Source: a virus
Reading direction: 5' to 3' (one strand)
DNA: 22,098 bases
Virus record (IMG/VR): IMGVR_UViG_3300037070_000088
Span: 1 to 22,098 of that record
Part shown: piece by piece, positions 6,448 through 12,564 of the stretch
Layout: each line of letters begins with the position of its first letter
Numbering within the stretch: the stretch's first letter is position 1
Translations under genes and position numbers: made by a program
The notes under the pieces: model-generated
Told to the model about the DNA's origin: nothing
Seen by the model: only the letters and a program-made list of their open reading frames with translations
Database searches by the model: none

Positions 6448-7803
6448 ATGGCTGACGCAAAAAGACTAATCGCGCTCGGAATGGTCCCACCTCTCGCGAA
6501 AGAGGTTGCCGCTCAAATTACTGCTGGTGTTGGCAATGCTCGGCGCTTGGTAGAGTTGAGCACGGTGCCTATTTTGGCACGTGAACTGGCTAACCAGATC
6601 AACTCTGGCACCGGGAATGCGCGTAGACTTGCTGAGCTTGGCATGGTTCCTGTTATGGCTAAAGAGGTTGCGGCACAGGTTTCTAGTACACCAATCCGTC
6701 AAATCTCAACACGTACATTTGTCCCTGACCAGATTGACACGACAAACCTTGAGACAATGACGGAAAGCTACCACGTCGCCCGCGCTGACTCGCCAACGGT
6801 AGGCATCGTTATTGGTGGCTGGTATATTGGAGCCGGGAATGCTGAAATACCGCTTGGCGCTGATCTCCGGTTTACTTGGTCTGTTTCTAAGACGCACACG
6901 GGTGGGAGCTTTGTCCAAGGCAAGACAGATGGAGCGGTTGAGGGGATTGCAGCGCCGGGGCAGAATAAGCAATCAGACCTAATCCCATTCCCTGTAACAG
7001 CAGGCGATATTCTTTGCATCCGTGTTTGGCGTCATGGGGACGCTGGCGTTGGATACCAAGCCGACACAGTGCGAAGCACCAATGACTATATGGTACGCGC
7101 TCCGACGACAGCTGACCTTACTATGTCTGCCTCAACTATAACGGCCTTCGTCAGTGGGCGGATGTTTGCCCCACTAGCCGTTGTCGGCCAGCATGGTGGC
7201 AAAGCAGTAGGTATCATTGGGGATAGCAGATCTTACGGGGTTCAAGACACTTACGACAGCGATTTCGCCTTAGGTGAGGTGGCGCGTTCTATCACAAATT
7301 CTCTTCCATACTTGAACCTTTCTCGCCGCTCAATAAGCGCTTCTCAGTTCACCGCGTCCTCAGTCAATCGTCGCGACCTGTTGAAGTATTGCTCCGATGT
7401 CATCTGCAACATGGGTGTCAACGATTTCTTCAACGATAACGACACACTTGCCACGGCGCAGGCTGATCTTAACGCTTTGTGGAATCTTTTGCCATCAACC
7501 ATCCGGTTGTGGGCAACAACGATCACCCCTTACACGACAAGCACTGATAGCTGGGCCACGGAAGCAAACCAGACGATACCGGCGAAGGGCGTGAATATTG
7601 CACCTCTGAACACGTGGATTCTGACTAAGCCTAATCCCAAAATCTACGGCGTTTTTGACATTGCGCCATCTGTAACTGAGGCAAGCGGTAAATGGAAATC
7701 ACCGGGTTATACGGCTGATGGTTTGCACGCTCTTAATCTCGGGATGCTTGCTATCCGTGACGGTGGTGGAATCAACCCAGCCACTATCTTGGCGGCTCCA
7801 TGA
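6448..7803 (+). CDS. SGNH/GDSL-type hydrolase with triple N-terminal repeat
   Basis: This 451-residue protein is a probable esterase or deacetylase. The block I motif GIIGDSRSYG puts the catalytic Ser at residue 260. Block III is GVNDF (323-327). Block V is DGLH, with Asp424 and His427 completing the triad. Residues 90-245 form a beta-rich region before the catalytic domain. Residues 5-78 contain three copies of a 20-residue motif of the form RRL-ELGMVPPLAKEVAAQI, at an exact 27-residue period with short Gly/Asn-rich linkers. A fourth copy is the N-terminus of the neighbouring 69-residue protein. SGNH enzymes on virions typically remove acetyl groups from surface polysaccharides. That role, and a docking role for the repeats, are inferred. 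Confidence 0.8.
   Translation: MADAKRLIALGMVPPLAKEVAAQITAGVGNARRLVELSTVPILARELANQINSGTGNARRLAELGMVPVMAKEVAAQVSSTPIRQISTRTFVPDQIDTTNLETMTESYHVARADSPTVGIVIGGWYIGAGNAEIPLGADLRFTWSVSKTHTGGSFVQGKTDGAVEGIAAPGQNKQSDLIPFPVTAGDILCIRVWRHGDAGVGYQADTVRSTNDYMVRAPTTADLTMSASTITAFVSGRMFAPLAVVGQHGGKAVGIIGDSRSYGVQDTYDSDFALGEVARSITNSLPYLNLSRRSISASQFTASSVNRRDLLKYCSDVICNMGVNDFFNDNDTLATAQADLNALWNLLPSTIRLWATTITPYTTSTDSWATEANQTIPAKGVNIAPLNTWILTKPNPKIYGVFDIAPSVTEASGKWKSPGYTADGLHALNLGMLAIRDGGGINPATILAAP
6460..6681 (+). repeat. Three tandem copies of a 20-residue motif, 81-bp period
   Basis: The copies are at 6460-6519, 6541-6600 and 6622-6681 within the SGNH hydrolase gene. They encode KRLIALGMVPPLAKEVAAQI, RRLVELSTVPILARELANQI and RRLAELGMVPVMAKEVAAQV. 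The linkers are TAGVGNA and NSGTGNA, both seven residues. A fourth copy is at 7876-7935 in the next gene. The DNA of the copies differs at many codon positions while the protein is conserved, which suggests selection on the peptide and not a recent duplication. The pattern reads as two short helices joined by a Pro turn. Confidence 0.85.
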
Positions 7804-7809
7804 CACACA

Positions 7810-7838
7810 TTTACAACCACTCTCAGAAACGTTATAAC
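7810..7838 (+). promoter_or_regulatory. Candidate sigma70-type promoter upstream of the 69-aa gene
   Basis: TTTACA (7810-7815) and TATAAC (7833-7838) are separated by exactly 17 bases, a close match to the bacterial housekeeping consensus. They lie in the 57-base gap after the SGNH hydrolase gene. Transcription would start near 7845, just before the AGGAG ribosome-binding site of the 69-residue gene. It would add transcript for that gene, the 123-residue protein, scaffold and coat, which are the most heavily needed products. Confidence 0.45.
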
Positions 7839-7860
7839 CTAACGAACAGGAGCATTTAAA

Positions 7861-8070
7861 ATGGCAACAAGCACACGTCGTCTAGTGGAACTCGGAATGG
7901 TGCCGCCTCTTGCAAAGGAGATAGCGGCCAATATTCCAAGCTCTGACCCTGATATCTTGGCAATTACTGCTATCTCAACAGCTGACGCAACAGACCTTGC
8001 AACGGCCATCACATTGGCTAATGCGACGAAGGCAAAGGTCAATGCACTTTTGGTGGCCCTCAAAGCATGA
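7861..8070 (+). CDS. 69-aa protein with one copy of the hydrolase docking-type motif
   Basis: The ATG at 7861 follows AGGAG at 7849-7853. Residues 6-25 (RRLVELGMVPPLAKEIAANI) are a near-perfect match to the three repeats at the N-terminus of the SGNH hydrolase upstream. The rest is a single amphipathic Ala/Thr/Leu-rich helical tail (residues 35-69), with heptad-like spacing ending KVNALLVALKA. The protein could be a head fibre, decoration or assembly factor in which the motif binds the capsid or a tail part and the helix oligomerises. Short proteins of this pattern occur in other phages in my memory, but I cannot name a characterised function. A probable promoter sits directly upstream. The last bases overlap the next start (ATGA). 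Confidence 0.75.
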   Translation: MATSTRRLVELGMVPPLAKEIAANIPSSDPDILAITAISTADATDLATAITLANATKAKVNALLVALKA

Positions 8071-8438
8071 TCGAAAAACGCTGGTACACGCTGGAAAATG
8101 GGCGGCAAGTTTATCGCGCCGTCCCTCAACCTATTTTGGCGCGGTCAGATTTCCCAACGCCGTATATGCGCCTAGATACCATCGAACCTGTCGTTTCTCA
8201 GGCAGATGGCAAGACATACGACAGCATCTCTGCCCTTCGCCGGACTTATCGAGAAGACGGCAATCCTCAGGGCATTAAGTACCAAGAGATTGGTAACGAG
8301 GATATGACAAAATTCACACCTCCAAAGCGTGACGACAGCAAGGCTATTGAGGCTATTGAAAGAGCGGAGGCTGACATCATTGCCGGTCGCGCTCCTGAGA
8401 TTGGCACGATAGATCCTGGCGATTTGAATATCTGCTAA
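8067..8438 (+). CDS. Conserved-looking phage protein of unknown function, 123 aa
   Basis: The start is in an ATGA overlap with the 69-residue gene. The N-terminus is compact, with aromatic and basic residues (KRWYTLENGRQVYRAV) and then ARSDFPTPYMRLDTIEPV. A central segment, ADGKTYDSISALRRTYRED, resembles the small conserved motif of phage proteins that sit just before scaffold genes. The last 40 residues are helical and acidic. The density of Arg, Tyr and Pro in the first 70 residues suggests a nucleic-acid or capsid contact. The gene's place immediately before the scaffold suggests a head-assembly function. No named family is recognised with certainty. Confidence 0.65.
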   Translation: MIEKRWYTLENGRQVYRAVPQPILARSDFPTPYMRLDTIEPVVSQADGKTYDSISALRRTYREDGNPQGIKYQEIGNEDMTKFTPPKRDDSKAIEAIERAEADIIAGRAPEIGTIDPGDLNIC

Positions 8439-8466
8439 GCAACCTAACCTCTCAGACAGGTGACCC

Positions 8467-9690
8467 ATGGAATCGAACGTTATAACAGAACCATCCGCCC
8501 CAGATGTATCAACGGTTGTTGAGCCTCGTGGGCATAATGACGCCCCTAGTGCGAATGCGCATAAGGAAGTTGAGCCAGATCCTAAAGAGGGTGATGGCGG
8601 GGCTAAAAAACCTGAATCCCGCATGGACGCTATCAAGCGCGCTCATGCTGATATCGAGGCCAAGAACGGCAAGACTGAAGAGGTCAAGCCGGATGCTGAA
8701 GCCAAGACGGAACTAAAGCCAGAAGCTAAAGCCGAGGTTAAGGAATCTGCTCCAAAGGCGGATGCTAGCGAACCGGAGGCTAAGCCGTCTCCAAAGCCGT
8801 CTGAGGGCCGAAAGATTATCGAAGCCCCGGTTCGCTTTCTACCTAAGGCGCGTGAAGTCTGGAACAACGTGCCGCATCCAGTCCGCGAAGAGTTTGACCG
8901 TGTTATGCGGGAGAATGAGACCGAGATTGCGCAGTACCGAGAAGCAAAGACATTCCGTGATGAGCTGGCCGATTTCGAGAACGAAGCTAAATCAGGCGGC
9001 ACAACGGTCAAGGAAGCGTTGACGAATTACGTTGCGATGGAAAAGGCTTTGCGGTCTGACCCTGCGCAGGGCTTCCGTCAGTTGTTGACGAATATGCAGC
9101 TTCAGCCGCAACAGGCAATTTCTCATATCCTCAGCGCCTTCAACGTTACACCTCAGGCTCTTGCACAGCATATCAGCCAGAACCCGAACGAATACACGGC
9201 GCTTGCGTCTCCACGCCAGCAGCAATTTCAGCAGCCGCAACAGCCACAGCAGCAGGAAGTTTCGCCTGAGGTTAAGCAGCTGCAAGAGCAGTTGAACGCC
9301 ATGCGCGCTGAGCAGGTCGCAACGTCTGTGATCGCGCCGTTTCGTCAGGAATACCCTGAATACGATCAGTACGAAGACCAGATTGCAAAAGTTCTGCAAC
9401 GTGGTATTATTGAAGAATTACACGGCCATGGTTTAAGTCCGAGAGATAAGCTAGAGGTCGCGTTGTTTATGGTTGCCCCTCACATTCGAGGCGGCAATTC
9501 CAGACAGCCCGATGTCAGCGACTCTGTTCCAACCCAGCCGTCAGTGAATACGCCAGCTCTTGATGTTCGTGGCAACAAATCCATAAAGGGCGCTCCATCT
9601 CCAGGGACAGACAGTTCCAGTCGGAAGAGGGGTAGTATGTCACGAACAGAGGCACTAGACGCGGCTTGGTCCGAACTAGGTCTTAGATAA
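8467..9690 (+). CDS. Scaffolding protein
   Basis: This 407-residue, highly charged protein is directly upstream of the coat gene, where phage scaffolds usually lie. Residues 1-115 are a disordered, repetitive Lys/Glu/Pro/Ala region. Residues 117-165 form a helical domain (APVRFLPKAREVWNNVPHPV and following). A glutamine-rich stretch (about 253-268) leads into a coiled coil (VKQLQEQLNAMRAEQ). The C-terminus, after RKRGSMSRTEALDAAWSEL, is a basic short helix pair. This resembles the coat-binding helix-loop-helix at the end of the P22 scaffold. It should guide coat assembly and then leave the procapsid. AGGTG before the ATG, and the TCTCAGACAGG element at 8450-8460, precede it. No protease motif is evident. 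Confidence 0.82.
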   Translation: MESNVITEPSAPDVSTVVEPRGHNDAPSANAHKEVEPDPKEGDGGAKKPESRMDAIKRAHADIEAKNGKTEEVKPDAEAKTELKPEAKAEVKESAPKADASEPEAKPSPKPSEGRKIIEAPVRFLPKAREVWNNVPHPVREEFDRVMRENETEIAQYREAKTFRDELADFENEAKSGGTTVKEALTNYVAMEKALRSDPAQGFRQLLTNMQLQPQQAISHILSAFNVTPQALAQHISQNPNEYTALASPRQQQFQQPQQPQQQEVSPEVKQLQEQLNAMRAEQVATSVIAPFRQEYPEYDQYEDQIAKVLQRGIIEELHGHGLSPRDKLEVALFMVAPHIRGGNSRQPDVSDSVPTQPSVNTPALDVRGNKSIKGAPSPGTDSSSRKRGSMSRTEALDAAWSELGLR

Positions 9691-9702
9691 GAGGAACCGG
9701 CG

Positions 9703-10713
9703 ATGCCAGTCACTACCGATAGAAATTACCGTCAGCTACTATCCACATCTCTTGCATACCGCACTCGTGAAATTCAGGATCTGGTGTTCAACTCGACACC
9801 TGTTTCTGCGCTGTTGCGCGAACGTGGTCTTTACCGAGAATATACCGGCCCTGAAATCCGCGTATCGCTCGAAATCGACAAGATGGATGCACAGTGGTTT
9901 ACGGGCTACGACAAGCTCAACAACGAACCAAAAGAAATCATCAATGATGCCGTGTTCACCCCAAAGAATATCGCAGTTGGTTTCTCTCTGACCGGCACAG
10001 AACTCCTTGCGAATGAAGGTCGGACACGAGTTTACAACCTCCTTGATCGCTATATGCGCAATGCTGAAAACAGCATGAAGGACGCATGGGAAGTCTCGCT
10101 CCACAGCAACGGTACATCTGATGGTGGACGTGAACTGATTGGCTTCGGTGGCGCTCTTCCTATCATCCCGAACGCTGGTGTTTACGGCGGCATTGACCGT
10201 GCAACGAATGCTATCTGGCAGACAAGCACGTTTAACGTTGCATCCAGCTTCCCAACAATCGGCACAACTTGGGACTCCACGACTGCCCGTCCTATGCTTG
10301 AGCAGATTGTGGCGCTTCGTTCCAAGGGTTCCCGTCATGCCACTATCGCAGTCGCTGACCTTCTTTCTTATCAGCCTCTGTCTGCTTCCATGGTCGCCCA
10401 CCAGCGCATTACTCGTGATGATGGCGCACCTCGTACTCTCGGCTTCCGTGGCCTTGAAGTCGCAACACCAGTTGGCAACATCGAAGTGTTCTGCGCAACC
10501 GGCGTCGGCAACGTAATGCCAGCCAACACCATTTACGGCTTGGACCTCGAAGGCTTGGCGGTTTACTACCACCCAGACCGCAACATGGTTCCGTTGTTCC
10601 CTGGTGACGGCGCGATGCCAATCAACCAAGATGCAATTGCACAGTATCTCGTGTGGAACGGTGAACTTGTTCTTGAAAACCCACGTTATAGCTGGCGCTT
10701 GATCACGGCTTAA
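9703..10713 (+). CDS. Major capsid (coat) protein
   Basis: This 336-residue protein starts 13 bases after the scaffold gene with a GAGGAA ribosome-binding site. An N-terminal helix (RNYRQLLSTSLAYRTREIQDLV) is followed by an extended beta segment with EYTGPEIRVSLEI, then a helix with TGTELLANEGRTRVYNLLDRY. The C-terminal half has mixed alpha/beta features such as ATIAVADLLSYQPL. It ends with a strand pair (NGELVLENPRYSWRLITA). Length and composition fit an HK97-fold coat protein of the type found in short-tailed phages that use a separate scaffold. It should form the icosahedral shell. Neighbouring scaffold and small head genes support the call. No delta domain or pro-head protease signal is visible. 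Confidence 0.87.
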   Translation: MPVTTDRNYRQLLSTSLAYRTREIQDLVFNSTPVSALLRERGLYREYTGPEIRVSLEIDKMDAQWFTGYDKLNNEPKEIINDAVFTPKNIAVGFSLTGTELLANEGRTRVYNLLDRYMRNAENSMKDAWEVSLHSNGTSDGGRELIGFGGALPIIPNAGVYGGIDRATNAIWQTSTFNVASSFPTIGTTWDSTTARPMLEQIVALRSKGSRHATIAVADLLSYQPLSASMVAHQRITRDDGAPRTLGFRGLEVATPVGNIEVFCATGVGNVMPANTIYGLDLEGLAVYYHPDRNMVPLFPGDGAMPINQDAIAQYLVWNGELVLENPRYSWRLITA

Positions 10714-10725
10714 GGAGCAAATAAC

Positions 10726-11076
10726 ATGCCTGCAACAACTCCATATCGCACTACTCCGCAGCTTGGACCGCAGCTGGATGAGAAATTCACCGGCCTGCCA
10801 TACTGGGATTCTCAGCTTGGCGTATCCAGTGGCACATCTGGCATTTCGCCTTCTTACCGCCTTGGAAACAAAGAAGTCGGCAATGATGGTCATGATTACG
10901 TCTGGGTACAGGCATCGGCTGCAATCGCAGCTGCTGCATCTCCCGGCACTCAGATCACGATCACTGAGCCTGCTTTCACGGCGGCAACTGGCGCTGGTGG
11001 CTACTATGCACCGATTACCGGCGTACTGATTAACCAGTACTTCCACGCTCGTAAGGGCGCACTCGGTTCTCCATAA
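10726..11076 (+). CDS. Small head protein, possible decoration protein, 116 aa
   Basis: It begins 13 bases after the coat gene with a good AAGGAG site. The protein is rich in Gly, Ala, Thr and Tyr, with a short N-terminal arm (TTPYRTTPQLGPQL). A beta-type core follows: GHDYVWVQASAAI, then TQITITEPAFTAATG and YYAPITGVLINQYFHAR. Its acidic-poor, beta-rich profile and its place directly behind the coat suggest a decoration or minor head protein made in high copy number. The region ends in two stops and a perfect hairpin. No homologous family can be named with confidence from reading alone. Confidence 0.7.
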   Translation: MPATTPYRTTPQLGPQLDEKFTGLPYWDSQLGVSSGTSGISPSYRLGNKEVGNDGHDYVWVQASAAIAAAASPGTQITITEPAFTAATGAGGYYAPITGVLINQYFHARKGALGSP

Positions 11077-11079
11077 TAA

Positions 11080-11100
11080 AGAGGGGCTTTATGCCCCTCT
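11080..11100 (+). terminator. Perfect hairpin after the capsid genes (attenuator or weak terminator)
   Basis: AGAGGGGC at 11080-11087 pairs perfectly over eight bases with GCCCCTCT at 11093-11100 around the loop TTTAT. No proper T-run follows on this strand (CCCACCCCTTTCTC). It may therefore be a partial terminator or an RNA 3'-end stabiliser rather than a full stop. On the opposite strand the hairpin is followed by TTTATTATGG, a weak T-rich tail. Its position just after the coat and head genes is where many phages reduce downstream transcript. Confidence 0.5.
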
Positions 11101-11130
11101 CCCACCCCTTTCTCAGACAAAGGAAATTCA

Positions 11131-11865
11131 ATGTCTACGCAGTTTCAGTTCCAGCAGCTCAATCAAGACCAGATCCGACTACCTGGCGAAAGCCTATTCC
11201 ATACAATTACGCCGTACTTCCAGCACATCAATTTGCTTGATCAGGTGCAGAGCGAAATCCAGCAGAAGCCCGTTTATCATATTCATGAGGCAGTGCAGCT
11301 TCGTTTTGCCGGTGACCGTTACTATTCTCCAGTTGTTCCAGTCGATAGCATGTACCGCAAGGAAGGGCTTAACGTCATTACCTATGCGGAACGTTGGGCG
11401 ACTCAATACCGCCAATTCCTCAACAACGAAGCGCAGGTCGCAGAGGGTACGCCTCTCGACAATCTCACAGGCTACGGCATCACACCCGCGCAGCTGTCAT
11501 TGTGCCGCGCTCTCAAGATCTACAGCATCGAAGCCCTTTACCATCTTGAAGGCGCTAACCTTAAATCGCTTGGCCCACATGCGAATGATCTTAAGCCGAT
11601 GGCCAAACGCTATATGGCAGACCGCGCAAGTGGTTCGGCCATGGAGAAAGAACTTGCTGCACTCCGCGCTGAAGTCGCCACACTGAAGGCGGCTGTACCT
11701 GAGAAAGAAGCAACTCAGGAAGAAATCGAAGCAGCGCTGACAACAGCTAATTTCGATGCCATGACAGAAGAAGAGCTTCGCGTCTACATCATGGACAAGG
11801 CAGGTAGCAGGCCAGACGGTCGGCTTGGTAAGCCCGCACTGGTTAATATGGCAAAGGGTATGTAA
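11131..11865 (+). CDS. Structural protein with coiled coil and HeH/LEM-like C-terminus, 244 aa
   Basis: The ATG follows AAAGGAAA. Residues 1-110 are unassigned, with many Gln, Tyr and Phe. Residues 112-166 look like a small helical bundle (GITPAQLSLCRALKIYSIEAL, then LKSLGPHANDLKPMAKRYM). Residues 168-190 form a coiled coil (MEKELAALRAEVATLKA). The last 34 residues, with TEEELRVYI and GRLGKPALVNMAKGM, resemble the two-helix HeH/LEM-type domain of phage proteins that contact nucleic acid or other virion parts. The gene lies between the head genes and the adaptor. A connector-assembly or head-completion role is plausible but not shown. The stop is followed directly by the next TTG start. Confidence 0.7.
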   Translation: MSTQFQFQQLNQDQIRLPGESLFHTITPYFQHINLLDQVQSEIQQKPVYHIHEAVQLRFAGDRYYSPVVPVDSMYRKEGLNVITYAERWATQYRQFLNNEAQVAEGTPLDNLTGYGITPAQLSLCRALKIYSIEALYHLEGANLKSLGPHANDLKPMAKRYMADRASGSAMEKELAALRAEVATLKAAVPEKEATQEEIEAALTTANFDAMTEEELRVYIMDKAGSRPDGRLGKPALVNMAKGM

Positions 11866-12561
11866 TTGACCATTCTAAGCGCCATGCAAGCGGCATCTCT
11901 AAGGCTGGTGGGTTATCGCCCATCGGTCTTTTTCTCGTCTCAGGAGAAGCTTGAGCAGGAGCTTACGGGCCTTGCAAATGAGGTCGCTCAAGATTGCTTG
12001 GCGTCAGAAGAATGGCAGGCACTTACCAAAATCTACAACATCACAGCTGACGGCGTGACGGAGGATTTTGATTTCCCGGCTGACTATGACCGTCAACTTT
12101 TGTATGCCGATATCCAGGATCTAACGAACTGGTCATGGGGGTACGAGCATATTACCGATATCAATGATTACGCATACCGCAAGGCCAGAGGGTTTGAGCC
12201 ATTCCCCGGCGCATGGATTATATACGGCGGGCAGTTCCATTTCACACCGGCCCCAGCAGCTGGAAACAGCGCGTCATTCCCGTACCTATCGAAGAACTAT
12301 GCGGTTGACAGAAACGGCGTGTCAAAGGCGGAATTTACAGCTGACGACGATACGTTTATATTGCCAGAGCGGTTGTTAACTCTCGGCCTGATTTGGCGCT
12401 GGAGAGAAAACAAGAAGATGGATTCGACAGGCGATCAAGAGCAGTTCGCAAAGTGCATTGATGAGCTGATGTCTCGCGATAAAGGCTCAAGGATTATTCG
12501 CGGCGGTGGTCGGTGGGGCGGTGCTAATACGTCAATCGCCTATCCCTGGAGTTTAGGATGA
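11866..12561 (+). CDS. Head-to-tail adaptor protein (P22 gp4-like)
   Basis: This 231-residue protein should bind below the portal ring after packaging and provide the platform for the tail hub. Its order is typical: an N-terminal helix TILSAMQAASLRLVGYRPS, then SSQEKLEQELTGLANEVAQD (a helical core), an aromatic EEWQALTKIYNITADG stretch, DFDFPADYDR, and late helices with LPERLLTLGLIWRWRENK. The start is TTG at 11866, directly abutting the previous stop. It is preferred because it keeps the usual MTIL-type N-terminus; an ATG at 11884 is the alternative. The next gene encodes a gp10-like hub, the usual partner. The N-terminal pattern and gene order give good support. Little in the sequence itself reveals its exact contacts. 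Confidence 0.82.
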   Translation: MTILSAMQAASLRLVGYRPSVFFSSQEKLEQELTGLANEVAQDCLASEEWQALTKIYNITADGVTEDFDFPADYDRQLLYADIQDLTNWSWGYEHITDINDYAYRKARGFEPFPGAWIIYGGQFHFTPAPAAGNSASFPYLSKNYAVDRNGVSKAEFTADDDTFILPERLLTLGLIWRWRENKKMDSTGDQEQFAKCIDELMSRDKGSRIIRGGGRWGGANTSIAYPWSLG

Positions 12562-12564
12562 AGA

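Noticed and set aside
8476-8486. AACGTTATAAC, a repeat of the 7828-7838 promoter core, inside the scaffold gene
   Set aside because: It lies just after the scaffold start codon and has no acceptable -35 sequence 16-18 bases upstream. Probably coincidence.
8652-8800. Short periodic Lys/Glu/Ala codon repeats at the scaffold N-terminus
   Set aside because: The pattern is imperfect and follows from low-complexity disordered protein, which is usual in scaffolds. It is not a DNA-level repeat element.
9739-11046. Long minus-strand open frame (435 codons) opposite the coat and small head genes
   Set aside because: It mirrors strongly expressed plus-strand genes and has an unlikely composition (many Cys and Arg, low similarity to any protein type). 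It also lacks a ribosome-binding site. It is best explained by codon bias of the coat gene leaving few stops on the other strand.
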